64,000 nt of DNA from Ureibacillus xyleni (GCF_900217795.1 NZ_OBMQ01000011.1:62001-126000), one strand, 5' to 3'; positions 28,744-38,636 are shown, numbered from the stretch's first letter. Translations and numbers: made by a program. The notes: generated by a model from the sequence alone, not told the origin.

Positions 28744-30081
28744 TTAACTATGAATTGCTTTCCAAAATACAGCTCTTGCAGCGTCCCCAATATGCTCACT
28801 TACTGTTGGATGCGGGAAAATAATTTTTGATAAGTCATCTGCATTTCCACCAGCAACTTTTACGGCTAACATGGAATTGAGTAGTTCCGTTGCGCCATCC
28901 CCGACAACACAAGCACCTAATATTTCATGACGATCCTTTGAGGCAATAAACTTGATAAATCCAACATCATTGCCTTCCATTAACGCCTTAGCATTTGTTT
29001 TAAACGGTAGTTTCGTCACAATACACGCTTCTTCTACTTCATCTTCTAACAATCCAAATGTGGCAATCTCTGGATTCGTATAAACACAACGAGGAATAGT
29101 GTTTGCGTCAATTGGCTTTGGATGATTCCCTAAAATCGCTTCAACAGCATGAATTCCTTCTGCACTTGCTGCATGGGCAAGTTGATAGCCACCAATAATG
29201 TCTCCAATAGCATAAATGTTCGGGATACTTGTTTGGTATTCATCATTTACTTTTATATAGCGACCATCCATCTCGACATTGACGTCACTTACTACTTCAG
29301 TATTTGGTCTTCTTCCTGTTGCAAATAATAAGTTTTCAAAAGGATAATTGCCTCTTGAAGTTACAACTTCATTTTCTCGAATTTCCTGAAATTCAAAATC
29401 TAACACGAGTTCAATGCCAAGATCGTGCATTTTTTGGCGAATAATTGGGCGTGCTTCCGGTTCTTCTGTTTGCAAAATATCTTTACTATGATTTAAGATG
29501 GTTACTTTTGTACCAAGTGGCGCCAAACTAAAGGCCATTTCAACTGCAATAACACCGCCACCGATAATTGTTAACTGCTTTGGTAACTCTGTTATATTAA
29601 AAATCGTATCCGTTGTATGATATTTTGCTGTTTCAAGACCTTTGAAAGGCGGAACAAAGGGCTTACTCCCTGTTGCAACAATAATATGATCTGTTTTGAT
29701 TTGTTCACCATTTACTGAAACATTACCATCTTTAGAGATTTTCGCTTCTCCCGTAAAAAATGTGATGGTCGCATTTTGAATAAAAACATGAATATCATCC
29801 AGTAGTTGCTGAATCACTTTTTCTTTTCGTTGCATCAGTTTCGGAAAATCAACTTCTATAGAAGGTACCGTTATTCCCCAATGTGCTGCTTCACGAATTC
29901 TTTGTACCACTTTACTATGTTCAAGCATGATTTTTGAAGGGATACAACCTAGATTGAAGCATGCTCCCCCAACTTTTCCCTTCTCAATAATCGCAACTTT
30001 TAATCCACTTTTCGCTGCATGGATTGCTGCAACATATCCACCGGCTCCGGCACCAATTACCGTTAAGTCAAATTTTTTCAT
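28744..30081 (-). CDS. lpdA: Dihydrolipoyl dehydrogenase-like flavoprotein
   Basis: A 445-residue FAD/NAD disulfide oxidoreductase. It has the FAD site VIGAGAGGYVAAIHAA, the redox-active GGACFNLGCIPSK (CxxxxC), the NAD site IIGGGVIAVEMA, and the C-terminal HPTVSEHIGD with the active-site His-Glu pair. It is closest in style to E3 of 2-oxoacid dehydrogenases, though no E1 or E2 gene is near, so it may serve a remote complex or another disulfide substrate. The start used is the ATG at 30081, 7 nt after GGGGTGA; the GTG nine bases upstream lies in that site. Confidence 0.85.
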   Translation of the reverse strand: MKKFDLTVIGAGAGGYVAAIHAAKSGLKVAIIEKGKVGGACFNLGCIPSKIMLEHSKVVQRIREAAHWGITVPSIEVDFPKLMQRKEKVIQQLLDDIHVFIQNATITFFTGEAKISKDGNVSVNGEQIKTDHIIVATGSKPFVPPFKGLETAKYHTTDTIFNITELPKQLTIIGGGVIAVEMAFSLAPLGTKVTILNHSKDILQTEEPEARPIIRQKMHDLGIELVLDFEFQEIRENEVVTSRGNYPFENLLFATGRRPNTEVVSDVNVEMDGRYIKVNDEYQTSIPNIYAIGDIIGGYQLAHAASAEGIHAVEAILGNHPKPIDANTIPRCVYTNPEIATFGLLEDEVEEACIVTKLPFKTNAKALMEGNDVGFIKFIASKDRHEILGACVVGDGATELLNSMLAVKVAGGNADDLSKIIFPHPTVSEHIGDAARAVFWKAIHS

Positions 30082-30152
30082 GAACGTCACCCCACTCCAA
30101 ACGATAGCATTGAATCACTTACAAAACAATTACGTTTTACAATTTTTACAAC

Positions 30153-30189
30153 TAAAAAGGCATTCTATTGATTAACGAATAGAATGCCT
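30153..30189 (-). terminator. Terminator of the pan operon
   Basis: On the minus strand AGGCATTCTATT pairs perfectly with AATAGAATGCCT, followed by TTTTTAG, 23 nt after the panD stop. Confidence 0.92.
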
Positions 30190-30211
30190 CACTTTGTTCA
30201 TCATATTCAGT

Positions 30212-30595
30212 TTATAGCACAGTTGCTTCTGGTTCGTAGCTGATCATTTCTTTAATGACGTTATTTTCGCCCATAATGGCAACAGTTGGCTGATGATTTG
30301 CAGCTTCATTGTTGTCTACATACACGTAAGAAATAATAATGACAATATCCCCTTTTTGTACTAGCCTTGCTGCTGCACCATTTACACAAATTACACCGCT
30401 GCCACGTTCTCCGGCGATGATATATGTTTCAAATCGTGCGCCGTTATTATTATTCACTACATGTACTTTTTCGTTTGGTAGCATCCCTACTGCGTCAAGT
30501 ATATCTTGGTCAATTGTAATGGAACCAACATAGTTTAAATCTGCTTGTGTTACTTGTGCACGGTGGATTTTGCTATTCATCATCATTCTAAACAT
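30212..30595 (-). CDS. panD: Aspartate 1-decarboxylase (pyruvoyl enzyme)
   Basis: Makes beta-alanine for pantothenate. The 127-residue proenzyme contains NYVGSITID; cleavage between Gly24 and Ser25 creates the pyruvoyl group. The [20 protein letters not shown] and [17 protein letters not shown] segments are family hallmarks. It follows panC by 5 nt. Confidence 0.96.
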   Translation of the reverse strand: MFRMMMNSKIHRAQVTQADLNYVGSITIDQDILDAVGMLPNEKVHVVNNNNGARFETYIIAGERGSGVICVNGAAARLVQKGDIVIIISYVYVDNNEAANHQPTVAIMGENNVIKEMISYEPEATVL

Positions 30596-30600
30596 TTTCG

Positions 30601-31449
30601 TTACCCCTTATTCGAAAAAATTATATTATCTATTAATCTAGTTTTTCCAATATATACTGCTGTAGCTAGTAAAAACTGTTCTGTTTCAGTTGTGATTTCA
30701 GCTAAATCTGGATAGGAAAGTAATTGTAAGTAATCAATACGACCAGATGTTTTTTGATTAATATGGTTTTGTGCTAATTCAATCGCTTCTTCAACATGAA
30801 AGCTTGATAAAAAATGTTCCCTTGCCATTTGTAATGCTTCGTATATAGCTGGTGCTTGTTGTCGATCTTCTTCAGATAAATAAACATTACGAGACGACTT
30901 TGCAAGACCATCTTCTTCACGTACGATTGGAACAGTTCGTATTGTTAATGGGAAATTAAAATCTCTCACCAATGTTTGAATAATAGCCACCTGTTGAGCG
31001 TCTTTTTGCCCAAAGTAAGCTCTTGTTGGTTCTGCAAGGTGGAATAATTTCGCCACGACTTGAAGTACACCATCAAAGTGGCCAGGTCTTGATGCTCCAC
31101 ATAAAATTTCAGATTGTCTTCCAGCACGAATCGATATGCCACCATTTGTTGGATACATTTCCTCAACGGATGGCGCAAAGATTACATCAACCCCAACAGA
31201 GTCGGCTAATTTTGTATCTCGTTCTAAATCACGGGGATACGAATCAAAATCTTCATTTGGACCAAATTGTGTTGGATTTACAAAAATACTCATGACAGTG
31301 AAATCATTTTCAACTTTTGAGGTACTTGCTAAAGTTAAATGCCCTTCATGTAAGTAACCCATTGTTGGGACTAGTCCGATTGTTTTCCCTTGTCGTTTTA
31401 TATCATTTACGATTGTTTTTAATTGTTCGATTGTTGTTACGACTTGCAT
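30601..31449 (-). CDS. panC: Pantothenate synthetase
   Basis: Joins pantoate and beta-alanine with ATP. It carries [14 protein letters not shown] (HIGH-like), [19 protein letters not shown] and KSSRNVYLS (KMSKS-like). The frame opens at 31467 within panB, but the ATG at 31449, just after the panB stop and 8 nt after GGGGGC, gives 282 residues, the usual size. Confidence 0.95.
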   Translation of the reverse strand: MQVVTTIEQLKTIVNDIKRQGKTIGLVPTMGYLHEGHLTLASTSKVENDFTVMSIFVNPTQFGPNEDFDSYPRDLERDTKLADSVGVDVIFAPSVEEMYPTNGGISIRAGRQSEILCGASRPGHFDGVLQVVAKLFHLAEPTRAYFGQKDAQQVAIIQTLVRDFNFPLTIRTVPIVREEDGLAKSSRNVYLSEEDRQQAPAIYEALQMAREHFLSSFHVEEAIELAQNHINQKTSGRIDYLQLLSYPDLAEITTETEQFLLATAVYIGKTRLIDNIIFSNKG

Positions 31450-31450
31450 A

Positions 31451-32287
31451 TTATTTGATGCCCCCATAAATTTGCAATAATTCCTCTTCTTTCATTGTAA
31501 AGCTATGTTGAAGTGTAGGGAATGCATTGCATTTTACTGCTTTTGTATAAGCTTTAATTCCGCGCTCCACTTCATCTCCAACGAATGCAAAACTTTCTAC
31601 AAACTTTGGTATATGATGATTTCCAAAACGTAATAAGTCATGGAATACAAGCACTTGCCCATCTGCTTCCGGACCAGCACCAATTCCAATTGTCGGGATT
31701 GTTAATTGCGTAGTTACTGCTTCAGTCAATTGATGCGGGATACACTCTAAAACGACTGCACATGCCCCAGCTGCTTCAACTTCTTTTGCTTCTTTTAATA
31801 ATTGCTCAGCTTGTTCAGCAGTTTTTCCCTGAACTTTATAACCACCTAACACACCAGATTGTTGTGGTTGCAATCCTAAATGCGCAACAACAGGAATGCC
31901 CGCATTCGTAAGTTTCTTGATGACTTCTAATACTTCACCAGCACCTTCTACTTTTAGTGCATTAGCTCCCGTTTCTTGCATCATTTTCACAGCTGTTTTT
32001 AATGTTTCGTTCACATCACCATGATAAGAACCAAATGGCATATCGACAACGATAAATGTATCCTTTGCCCCGCGACGAACCGCCTTGGAATGATGAATCA
32101 TATCCTCGACCGTAACTGGCATAGTAGAATCGTAGCCTAGAACAACCATGCCCAACGAATCTCCTACTAAAATCATATCCACGCCAGCTTCTTCAGAAAA
32201 CTTTGCAGCAGGATAGTCGTAGGCCGTAATCATCACAATTTTTTCTTGCTTTTCTTTCATTTTTATAAAATCCGTGGTACTTTTCAC
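31451..32287 (-). CDS. panB: Ketopantoate hydroxymethyltransferase
   Basis: First committed step of pantothenate synthesis, transferring a hydroxymethyl group to ketoisovalerate. [28 protein letters not shown], the PFGSY loop and [14 protein letters not shown] are clear. The start is GTG at 32287, 7 nt after AAAAGGAGGAG, giving 278 residues; upstream ATG-initiated reading lacks a site and lies before this strong one. First gene of panB-panC-panD, preceded by a pan-motif leader. Confidence 0.95.
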   Translation of the reverse strand: MKSTTDFIKMKEKQEKIVMITAYDYPAAKFSEEAGVDMILVGDSLGMVVLGYDSTMPVTVEDMIHHSKAVRRGAKDTFIVVDMPFGSYHGDVNETLKTAVKMMQETGANALKVEGAGEVLEVIKKLTNAGIPVVAHLGLQPQQSGVLGGYKVQGKTAEQAEQLLKEAKEVEAAGACAVVLECIPHQLTEAVTTQLTIPTIGIGAGPEADGQVLVFHDLLRFGNHHIPKFVESFAFVGDEVERGIKAYTKAVKCNAFPTLQHSFTMKEEELLQIYGGIK

Positions 32288-32321
32288 TATTTTCTCCTCC
32301 TTTTCGTAAGAAGAAAACATT

Positions 32322-32357
32322 AAAAATACCCTTCTATCACAAATGGACAGAAGGGTA
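32322..32357 (-). terminator. Intrinsic terminator in the panB leader (attenuator candidate)
   Basis: On the minus strand TACCCTTCT pairs perfectly with AGAAGGGTA, followed by TTTTTA, ending about 35 nt before the panB GTG. It lies downstream of the pan-motif hairpins and upstream of the ribosome-binding site, where termination would switch off panBCD. Confidence 0.75.
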
Positions 32358-32396
32358 GCGTCATACGAACAAAAATTTTAACGCAATTGTTTTCTT

Positions 32397-32477
32397 CCGT
32401 CCCTGTCTAGTTGATCAGGGCAGATCTTTTTAAAATAAAATAACCTTTTATGAGGTACAGTTCTACTGATACTGTCC
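32397..32477 (-). promoter_or_regulatory. pan-motif leader RNA, two tandem hairpins
   Basis: On the minus strand two hairpins follow one another: ACAGT-ATCAGTAGA-ACTGT (32454-32477, outer GG/CC pair with one bulged A) and CCCTG-ATCAACTAGA-CAGGG (32397-32424, again a bulged A 3' of the stem). Both loops read ATCA-n-TAGA. Tandem hairpins with bulged adenosines directly before panB are the description of the published pan motif, a conserved RNA thought to control pantothenate genes. The ligand of that motif is unproven. Confidence 0.75.
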
Positions 32478-32532
32478 ATAAACAACTATAACAATTTTTG
32501 AAGAAAACGTATAGTAATTAATATTTTAATAG

Positions 32533-32575
32533 AAAAACAAAGGCGCATTCAGCTCTGAAACAACTGAAGCACCCT
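32533..32575 (-). terminator. Terminator of birA
   Basis: On the minus strand AGGGTGCTTCAG pairs with CTGAATGCGCCT, with one internal mismatch and a bulge, followed by TTGTTTTT. It separates the birA transcript from the pan leader. Confidence 0.6.
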
Positions 32576-32583
32576 CGCTAAAC

Positions 32584-33567
32584 TTACATAATTTCAATAT
32601 CCGCCGAGTAAACACCTTTAATTTCGCCATTTTCCAACTGAATTTCAAGAACTCCATTTTCCGTAATGCCGATTGCTTTTCCTTCGATGACTTCTCTTAA
32701 AGTCGTGGCTTTTATTTGCTTTCCTATCGTTCCTGACGATTCTTCCCACAACGCTTTGATTGGTTTAAAACCTTCCCGAATATACTGGTCACAATAAAGT
32801 TCTAAATAGTTTAATATGGTTGCAACTAGCTGAGGTCGGTTAATTTCCTCCTTCTCCTCAATGGATAATGACGTTGCAATCGTTTGAAGGTCGGGTGGAA
32901 AATCATCCTGCTGCTGGTTCGCGTTAATCCCAATTCCGATTAGTAAGGCGTCTACTCGATCCATTTCAGCAAGCATTTCCGTTAAAATTCCTGTACATTT
33001 GCGCCCATTTATTAATATATCGTTTGGCCATTTAATGGAAGGCATAAAGTTTTTACATATTGATTTAATGGCATTGACAATTGCAACAGCAGCTACTAAA
33101 GTAAATTGTGGCGCTTGAGAGGGTGGTACATCTGGACGAATAATAATGGTCATCCAAACGCCCTTCCCTTTTGTTGATTCCCAGGGGCGCGCCATTCGAC
33201 CTTTCCCTTTTGTTTGTGTTTCTGCAATGACAAGGGTCCCGTCAACCGCTCCTTCCCTTGCTAACTCGTGTGCAATGCTTTGTGTAGATGTAACTTCATC
33301 TAAATAATGAATGTTCCGTCCAAATCGTTCTGTAGTAAGAAAAGAATTAATTCGAGCTGGATCTACCTTATCTGGTTTTCCTACTAATACATAACCCTTT
33401 TTCTTGATTGTTTCAAAAACATACCCTTCTTCTTGTAAAGTTTGCAAATGTTTCCATATTGCAGTGCGAGAAATTCCTAGGTCATCCGCTAAAAATTGAC
33501 CAGAAATCGGGTTATCCTTTGCAAGAAGAAATCGTTTTAAAATTTCATCTTTCATTGTTAAATTCAT
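32584..33567 (-). CDS. birA: Biotin-protein ligase and biotin repressor BirA
   Basis: Attaches biotin to carboxylase carriers and represses biotin genes. An N-terminal winged helix (ISGQFLADDLGISRTAIWKHL) precedes the ligase domain with TKGKGRMARPWES (biotinyl-AMP loop), KWPNDI and GIGINAN, and a C-terminal SH3-like domain. At 327 residues it is a bifunctional form. The start overlaps cca by 23 bp. Confidence 0.95.
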   Translation of the reverse strand: MNLTMKDEILKRFLLAKDNPISGQFLADDLGISRTAIWKHLQTLQEEGYVFETIKKKGYVLVGKPDKVDPARINSFLTTERFGRNIHYLDEVTSTQSIAHELAREGAVDGTLVIAETQTKGKGRMARPWESTKGKGVWMTIIIRPDVPPSQAPQFTLVAAVAIVNAIKSICKNFMPSIKWPNDILINGRKCTGILTEMLAEMDRVDALLIGIGINANQQQDDFPPDLQTIATSLSIEEKEEINRPQLVATILNYLELYCDQYIREGFKPIKALWEESSGTIGKQIKATTLREVIEGKAIGITENGVLEIQLENGEIKGVYSADIEIM

Positions 33568-34729
33568 TTAAAAACCATTCCTTCAACGTATGTTCGTCAT
33601 TTTGTACATCACCATACAATATGGTTATAATCGCTGCATCTAAAGCTACTTTAATCCAAGGCCCACGTTTTTTTGAAGTCCACTCCATTAAGTGATGACC
33701 GTTTATCGCAAGCTCATTTACTGATTGAATGTTTAAATTTTCTTTCACTCGTTTAATTTCGCTTTTCTCAAAAGGAATGCTTTTTTGTTGCCAAACTGCA
33801 AAATCATACGCAGTTTCCAAAACGAATAAATCATTGGTAAAATAGTCCATTATAGACCACTCTTTCAACAAGCCGGTGTATGCATTCATCACATTTTTAA
33901 TGAACGTTTTGTCTTTGTTTGAAAGCCGGTAAAAGTCAAAAATATCTTGAACTTCTTCGCGGTTGAGTATACAAAGATATGCCCAACCTACTTCAGACTG
34001 TGGTGTATGGAACTCTTTCCAATGCTGTTCATTATCTTTAAAATTACCAACTAAATATTTAGCTAAATGACTTTCGATTAGAGCTTGAATGCCACCATAA
34101 ACATTTTTACCTTTCCACAACTTTGATAATTCCATCGCTATTCTTTCATGAGCAATAAATTCTATTAGATCGCAATCTTGTTGTATCGCTTTTAATGTTT
34201 TTTCCTCTATTGTGAAATCCAATTGCGCACTAAATCGAATTGCCCGAAGCATGCGTAAAGCATCTTCCCGGAATCGAACGGTTGCATCTCCTACAGAACG
34301 AATAACACCATTTTTTATATCTTCCTGTCCACCAAATAAATCAATTAAGTGACCATCTTTTTTCATAGCCATTGCATTAATTGTAAAATCACGTCGTTGT
34401 AAATCCTTATCTAATGTACGTACAAATGTTACTTGCTCTGGACGACGATAATCACTATAATCGCTTTCAGTTCGATAAGTCGTCACTTCCACTGGCTGAC
34501 CTTCATCTAACACTAAAACTGTCCCATGCTCAATGCCAACATCAACGGTTGATGAAAAAATGCGCTTTACTTCACTCGGTAATGCACTTGTTGCAACATC
34601 AATATCGTTCACTATATTGTTTAATAGGTAATCACGAACGGCACCACCGACAATTACCGCTTCGTACCCTGCCTGTTCAATCTTCTCGATGACTTTCATT
34701 GCAATTTGCCAATCATCATTTCTCATCAT
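33545..34729 (-). CDS. cca: CCA-adding tRNA nucleotidyltransferase
   Basis: Adds or repairs the 3' CCA of tRNAs. The class II head domain has IVGGAVRDYLLN and NDIDVAT (catalytic Asp pair), followed by RRDFTINAMA and RFREDALRMLRAIRFSAQLDF. The 394 residues match Bacillus CCA enzymes. The start overlaps the bshA stop (ATGA), and the end overlaps birA. Confidence 0.95.
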   Translation of the reverse strand: MMRNDDWQIAMKVIEKIEQAGYEAVIVGGAVRDYLLNNIVNDIDVATSALPSEVKRIFSSTVDVGIEHGTVLVLDEGQPVEVTTYRTESDYSDYRRPEQVTFVRTLDKDLQRRDFTINAMAMKKDGHLIDLFGGQEDIKNGVIRSVGDATVRFREDALRMLRAIRFSAQLDFTIEEKTLKAIQQDCDLIEFIAHERIAMELSKLWKGKNVYGGIQALIESHLAKYLVGNFKDNEQHWKEFHTPQSEVGWAYLCILNREEVQDIFDFYRLSNKDKTFIKNVMNAYTGLLKEWSIMDYFTNDLFVLETAYDFAVWQQKSIPFEKSEIKRVKENLNIQSVNELAINGHHLMEWTSKKRGPWIKVALDAAIITILYGDVQNDEHTLKEWFLNEFNNER

Positions 34730-35862
34730 ACACGTAATGCCACCAATCGTTCATATAATTGTTCATAATGATCTATAATCGGCTTCGCAAGGAATTTTGT
34801 TTGTACTGTGTTAACGGCTGCTTGGCGGAAACGTATTAACTTTTCTTCGTCATTTAATAGTTCAATCGCATATCGAGCTGCTTCGTCTACATCTCCAAGA
34901 TTTACGATAAAGCCATTTTCACCATGTTCAATTACTTCAGGGATACCACCGACATTTGTTCCAATACCGGGCACACCACAAGCCATCGCTTCAAGGAGCA
35001 CTAACCCAAAAGATTCGTTTTCGGATAGTAATAATTTTAAATCACTAATATTAAATAACTCCGCGATATTTTCTTGCTTACCTAAAAATAAAACATCATC
35101 TTTGTATGGTGAGGAATTTACCTGATCCAACACAAGATGCTTTTCCGGTCCATCTCCAACTAATAATAGCTTTGCAGGCATATTTTCTCGAACTTTTAAA
35201 AACGTCTCAACAATATCTGGTAAATTCTTTATTTTACGGAAATTGGAAACATGAATTAACACACGCTCATCTTCAGCAATTCCCAACTGTTCTCTATAAT
35301 TACTCGCGGCAATGGGTTTAAAGACTGATTCATCCACAAAATTATAGACCGTCTCGATTTCTTTTGTTGTACCTATGATTTCATAGGTTTGTTCTTTTAA
35401 AGAATTGGAAACCGCTGTTACGATATCTGACTTTTCAATACCATACTTAATTGCTTGAGCAAGGTTCGAATCTTGCCCTAAAATCGAAATATCTGTGCCG
35501 TGCAAAGTCGTTACAATGCCAATATTTTCTCCGCACATGTCACGAGCAAGAACTGCACAAACTGCATGTGGGATTGCATAATGCACATGTAGTACGTCTA
35601 ATTTTTCATCTCTTATAACATCTGCCATTTTACTTGCTAATGCTAAATCATATGGCGGGTATTGAAACACTGAATAATTATTGACTTCTACTGCGTGGAA
35701 AAATACGTTCGGATATATTTTATTGAGTCGGAATGGTACGCTTGAGGTGATAAAATGAATTTCATGACCTCGTTCTGCAAGCATTTTCCCAAGTTCTGTT
35801 GCAAGCACACCTGAACCTCCAACTGTTGGATAACATGTAATACCGATTTTTAATTTTTTCAT
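34726..35862 (-). CDS. bshA: N-acetylglucosaminyl-malate synthase BshA
   Basis: A GT4 glycosyltransferase that makes GlcNAc-malate, the first step of bacillithiol synthesis. It has the GT-B N-terminal GITCYPTVGGSGVLATELG, LHVHYAIPHA, and the nucleotide-sugar site SENESFGLVLLEAMACG with EX7E. At 378 residues it is full length. In B. subtilis the deacetylase bshB1 lies between mgsA and bshA; here that place is empty. Confidence 0.93.
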   Translation of the reverse strand: MKKLKIGITCYPTVGGSGVLATELGKMLAERGHEIHFITSSVPFRLNKIYPNVFFHAVEVNNYSVFQYPPYDLALASKMADVIRDEKLDVLHVHYAIPHAVCAVLARDMCGENIGIVTTLHGTDISILGQDSNLAQAIKYGIEKSDIVTAVSNSLKEQTYEIIGTTKEIETVYNFVDESVFKPIAASNYREQLGIAEDERVLIHVSNFRKIKNLPDIVETFLKVRENMPAKLLLVGDGPEKHLVLDQVNSSPYKDDVLFLGKQENIAELFNISDLKLLLSENESFGLVLLEAMACGVPGIGTNVGGIPEVIEHGENGFIVNLGDVDEAARYAIELLNDEEKLIRFRQAAVNTVQTKFLAKPIIDHYEQLYERLVALRV

Positions 35863-36090
35863 CCGACGTTCATCCCTTCTCTACAAAATATTTAATTATT
35901 TACTTCATTTATTGTTTTATCAATATAACGATTTAAATTAATCAAATAAATGTACAATTATACTTCATTACCCGTATTATCGGTAGTAGTATGCCCACTT
36001 TAGAAAGTGGGTTCCTACTCTATGAAGTCACTTTATTTTGTTTTTGCCAAAATATAAGCGCACACCCGTCAGAAGATTATTTTGAAAAAG
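35863..36090. other. Gap between mgsA and bshA with a short perfect palindrome
   Basis: 228 bp without a credible gene. CCCACTTTAGAAAGTGGG (35994-36011) is a perfect inverted repeat with arms CCCACTTT/AAAGTGGG; no T run follows it, so it is not a convincing terminator. bshB1 would be expected here. The palindrome resembles terminal hairpins of IS200/IS605-type elements, but no transposase trace is present. Confidence 0.5.
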
Positions 36091-36498
36091 TTATTCTTTT
36101 CTTCTTTCTTGAATTAATCTCCAATCTACAAAACCTTCTTGTAAACCTTTTAACAGAATTTCAGCAGTTCCCATATTGGTTGCTAATGGAATATGGTAAA
36201 CATCACATAAACGGACAAGTGCTGTTACATCTGGTTCATGTGGTTGAGCCGTTAATGGATCACGGAAGAAAAAGACCATATCCATATCATTATTAGCAAT
36301 CATTGAACCAATTTGTTGATCTCCACCTAATGGACCAGAGCGAAATCTTGTCACATTAAGACCAACTTCATCTTGAATACGTTGCCCGGTTGTACCTGTA
36401 GCAAAAAGTTTGTGTTGTTGTAGTATATTTTTATAGGCGATTGCAAATTCAACTAAACTGTCCTTTTTTCGGTCATGGGCAATTAATGCGATTTTCAT
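36091..36498 (-). CDS. mgsA: Methylglyoxal synthase
   Basis: Converts dihydroxyacetone phosphate to methylglyoxal and phosphate, a glycolytic bypass. [38 protein letters not shown] and [15 protein letters not shown] are the family's phosphate-binding and catalytic segments. At 135 residues it is full length. It follows dapB by 16 nt. Confidence 0.95.
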   Translation of the reverse strand: MKIALIAHDRKKDSLVEFAIAYKNILQQHKLFATGTTGQRIQDEVGLNVTRFRSGPLGGDQQIGSMIANNDMDMVFFFRDPLTAQPHEPDVTALVRLCDVYHIPLATNMGTAEILLKGLQEGFVDWRLIQERRKE

Positions 36499-36514
36499 TT
36501 AAACCATTCCATTC

Positions 36515-37312
36515 TTATAGGATGTTTTCTAATCCGTAAACTAATTCTTCCATTGTCATAACAGTTTCTACACAAAACACAACGCCACTCATAAATGATT
36601 CACGATTAAAAGAGTCATGGCGAATTGTTAGCATTTGACCTTCTCCACCAAAGATGACTTCTTGGTGCGCAACAAGACCTGGTAAGCGAACTGAATGAAT
36701 GCGCATCCCTTCGAAATCTGCTCCTCTTGCACCCATCATTGTTTCAATTTCGTTTGGATGTCCTTGTTTTTTCGCTTCACGAACTTCTGAAATCAATTGT
36801 GCTGTTTTCTTTCCAGTACCAGAAGGCGCATCCAATTTGCGATCATGATGTAATTCGATAATTTCCACATTCGGTAAATATTTTGCTGCTTCTTTTGCAA
36901 ATTTCATCATTAAAATAGCGCCAATTGCAAAGTTTGGTGCAATAATACATCCACATTTTTTGTCTCTTGCTAAGATGCTTAATTCTTCTAATTGTTCATC
37001 TGTAAAACCAGTAGTTCCAACAACAGTGCGAACATTATGTAACATTGCTTCTTTCGTATGTTCATAAACCGAATGAGGGTTTGTTAAATCAATTAATACA
37101 TCCGGAGTCGTCTCTGTAATTAATTGTGTTAAGTTTGTATAAATCGGTACATCTAAATTTGGTGGAAACATTTCAAGCTGTGATAAACTTTCCCCAACAT
37201 GTTTATAATCTAGTGCTGCAACTAAAACCATTCCATCATGTTTACATACCGTTTTAACAGCTTCTGAACCCATCTTACCTCTCGCACCAGCAATTGCTAC
37301 TCGTATTGTCAT
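36515..37312 (-). CDS. dapB: 4-hydroxy-tetrahydrodipicolinate reductase
   Basis: NAD(P)H-dependent step in lysine and diaminopimelate synthesis. The start IRVAIAGARGKMG is the cofactor loop, and ELHHDRKLDAPSGT holds the catalytic His and Lys. The ATG at 37312 overlaps the ypjD stop as ATGA and follows GAGGAAAG, giving 265 residues; the frame opens slightly earlier without a site. Confidence 0.96.
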   Translation of the reverse strand: MTIRVAIAGARGKMGSEAVKTVCKHDGMVLVAALDYKHVGESLSQLEMFPPNLDVPIYTNLTQLITETTPDVLIDLTNPHSVYEHTKEAMLHNVRTVVGTTGFTDEQLEELSILARDKKCGCIIAPNFAIGAILMMKFAKEAAKYLPNVEIIELHHDRKLDAPSGTGKKTAQLISEVREAKKQGHPNEIETMMGARGADFEGMRIHSVRLPGLVAHQEVIFGGEGQMLTIRHDSFNRESFMSGVVFCVETVMTMEELVYGLENIL

Positions 37313-37647
37313 CTTTCCTCGTCCTTTCGTGTCCAACGATCTTTATCTCGTGTTTCAAATTTATTGATTACGTTTAATAATGCCTCATCTAAGCGGATAC
37401 CTTGAGCGTTTGCAAAACATACTATTACAAAGAATAAATCACCTAATTCTTCTTCAATACTATTAATACTTTCAGATTGTTTTTTCTTCTTTTGACCATA
37501 GACATGCTGTACTTCTCGAGATAATTCTCCAATTTCTTCCGTTAACCTTGCCAATAATTCTAAAGGTGGAAAGTAACCTTCTTTGAATTGACCAATATAT
37601 CGATCAACTTTTTCCTGCAATTGGTTAAGCGTTAGCTCATTTGACAT
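37309..37647 (-). CDS. ypjD: MazG-like nucleotide pyrophosphohydrolase YpjD
   Basis: A 112-residue MazG-family protein, likely hydrolysing non-canonical NTPs. LTEEIGELSREVQ and ELGDLFFVIVCFAN form the EExxE-12-28-ExxD metal site. It starts the ypjD-dapB-mgsA operon, divergent from ypjC. Confidence 0.92.
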   Translation of the reverse strand: MSNELTLNQLQEKVDRYIGQFKEGYFPPLELLARLTEEIGELSREVQHVYGQKKKKQSESINSIEEELGDLFFVIVCFANAQGIRLDEALLNVINKFETRDKDRWTRKDEER

Positions 37648-37780
37648 TTTTCACACTCCTACTAACATCGTATATAATTTAGTCTACAGTTGTCAAAAGA
37701 TGAAAATTGCAACATAATAAATCGTACAGCACGGTTGCAAAAATAGAAAGATGTTTTCAACATGAAATGGAGGCTTTTTG

Positions 37781-38626
37781 TTGAAGGATTTAAAAATTCG
37801 CAATATTTTTGGAATACTACTAGGTGCCGCAATATATAGTTTCGGTTTTGTTCATTTTAATATGCAAAATGAGCTGGGTGAAGGTGGTTTTAGTGGAATT
37901 ACACTGATTTTGTATTTTACCCTTCATTGGGACCCCGCAATTATGAATATTATTCTGAATATCCCAATGTTTATCATTGGTTGGAAGCAATTTCCCCGGA
38001 GAGAATTTATTTATACAATTATCGGGACAGTTGGCGTATCCATTTTCTTAAGAATTTTCCAACATTATGAAATTAACTTAAACTTGCAAAATGACCTATT
38101 TTTAGCAGCATTATTTGCAGGGGTATTTGTTGGTATTGGCTTAGGGATTATTTTCCGTTTTGGTGGGACAACCGGTGGGGTAGACATTATTGCACGTGTA
38201 GCAAATAAATACCTTGGTTGGAGTATGGGCCGTACGATGTTTTTATTTGATGTGATGGTTCTTGTCGCTTCATTATTAACATTCTTAGATGCAAGGTCCA
38301 TGATGTATACGTTAGTAGCTGTTTATCTGGGAGCCCGTGTCATTGATATGGTTCAAGAGGGAGCATATTCTGCAAAAGCTGCACTAATTATTTCAAACAA
38401 ATCAGAGGAAATTGCAACCTATATTACAGAAGAAATGGAACGTGGTGTAACTGTTTTCCATGGGTATGGCCACTATACAAAGCAATCAAAAGATGTGTTG
38501 TATTGTATCGTTGGGCGTAGGGAAATTGTCCGGTTAAAATCAGTTATTCATAATATCGATCCAAATGCTTTTGTCTCCATTATTGAAGTTAAAGATGTAG
38601 TAGGCGAAGGATTTACGATAGATTAA
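37781..38626 (+). CDS. ypjC: YitT-family membrane protein YpjC
   Basis: A 281-residue integral membrane protein with about five helices in the first 200 residues and a C-terminal DUF2179 domain (VFHGYGHYTKQSKDVLYCIVGRREI and so on). GGAGG at 37769-37773 favours the TTG at 37781 over the TTG immediately before. FGGTTGGVDI is the family signature. Function unknown. It is the only plus-strand gene in its neighbourhood. Confidence 0.88.
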   Translation: MKDLKIRNIFGILLGAAIYSFGFVHFNMQNELGEGGFSGITLILYFTLHWDPAIMNIILNIPMFIIGWKQFPRREFIYTIIGTVGVSIFLRIFQHYEINLNLQNDLFLAALFAGVFVGIGLGIIFRFGGTTGGVDIIARVANKYLGWSMGRTMFLFDVMVLVASLLTFLDARSMMYTLVAVYLGARVIDMVQEGAYSAKAALIISNKSEEIATYITEEMERGVTVFHGYGHYTKQSKDVLYCIVGRREIVRLKSVIHNIDPNAFVSIIEVKDVVGEGFTID

Positions 38627-38636
38627 TAATCACATC

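Noticed and set aside
28744-30081. Mercuric reductase or a complete 2-oxoacid dehydrogenase operon
   Set aside because: No N-terminal metal-binding domain or C-terminal vicinal cysteines are present, and no E1/E2 genes adjoin.
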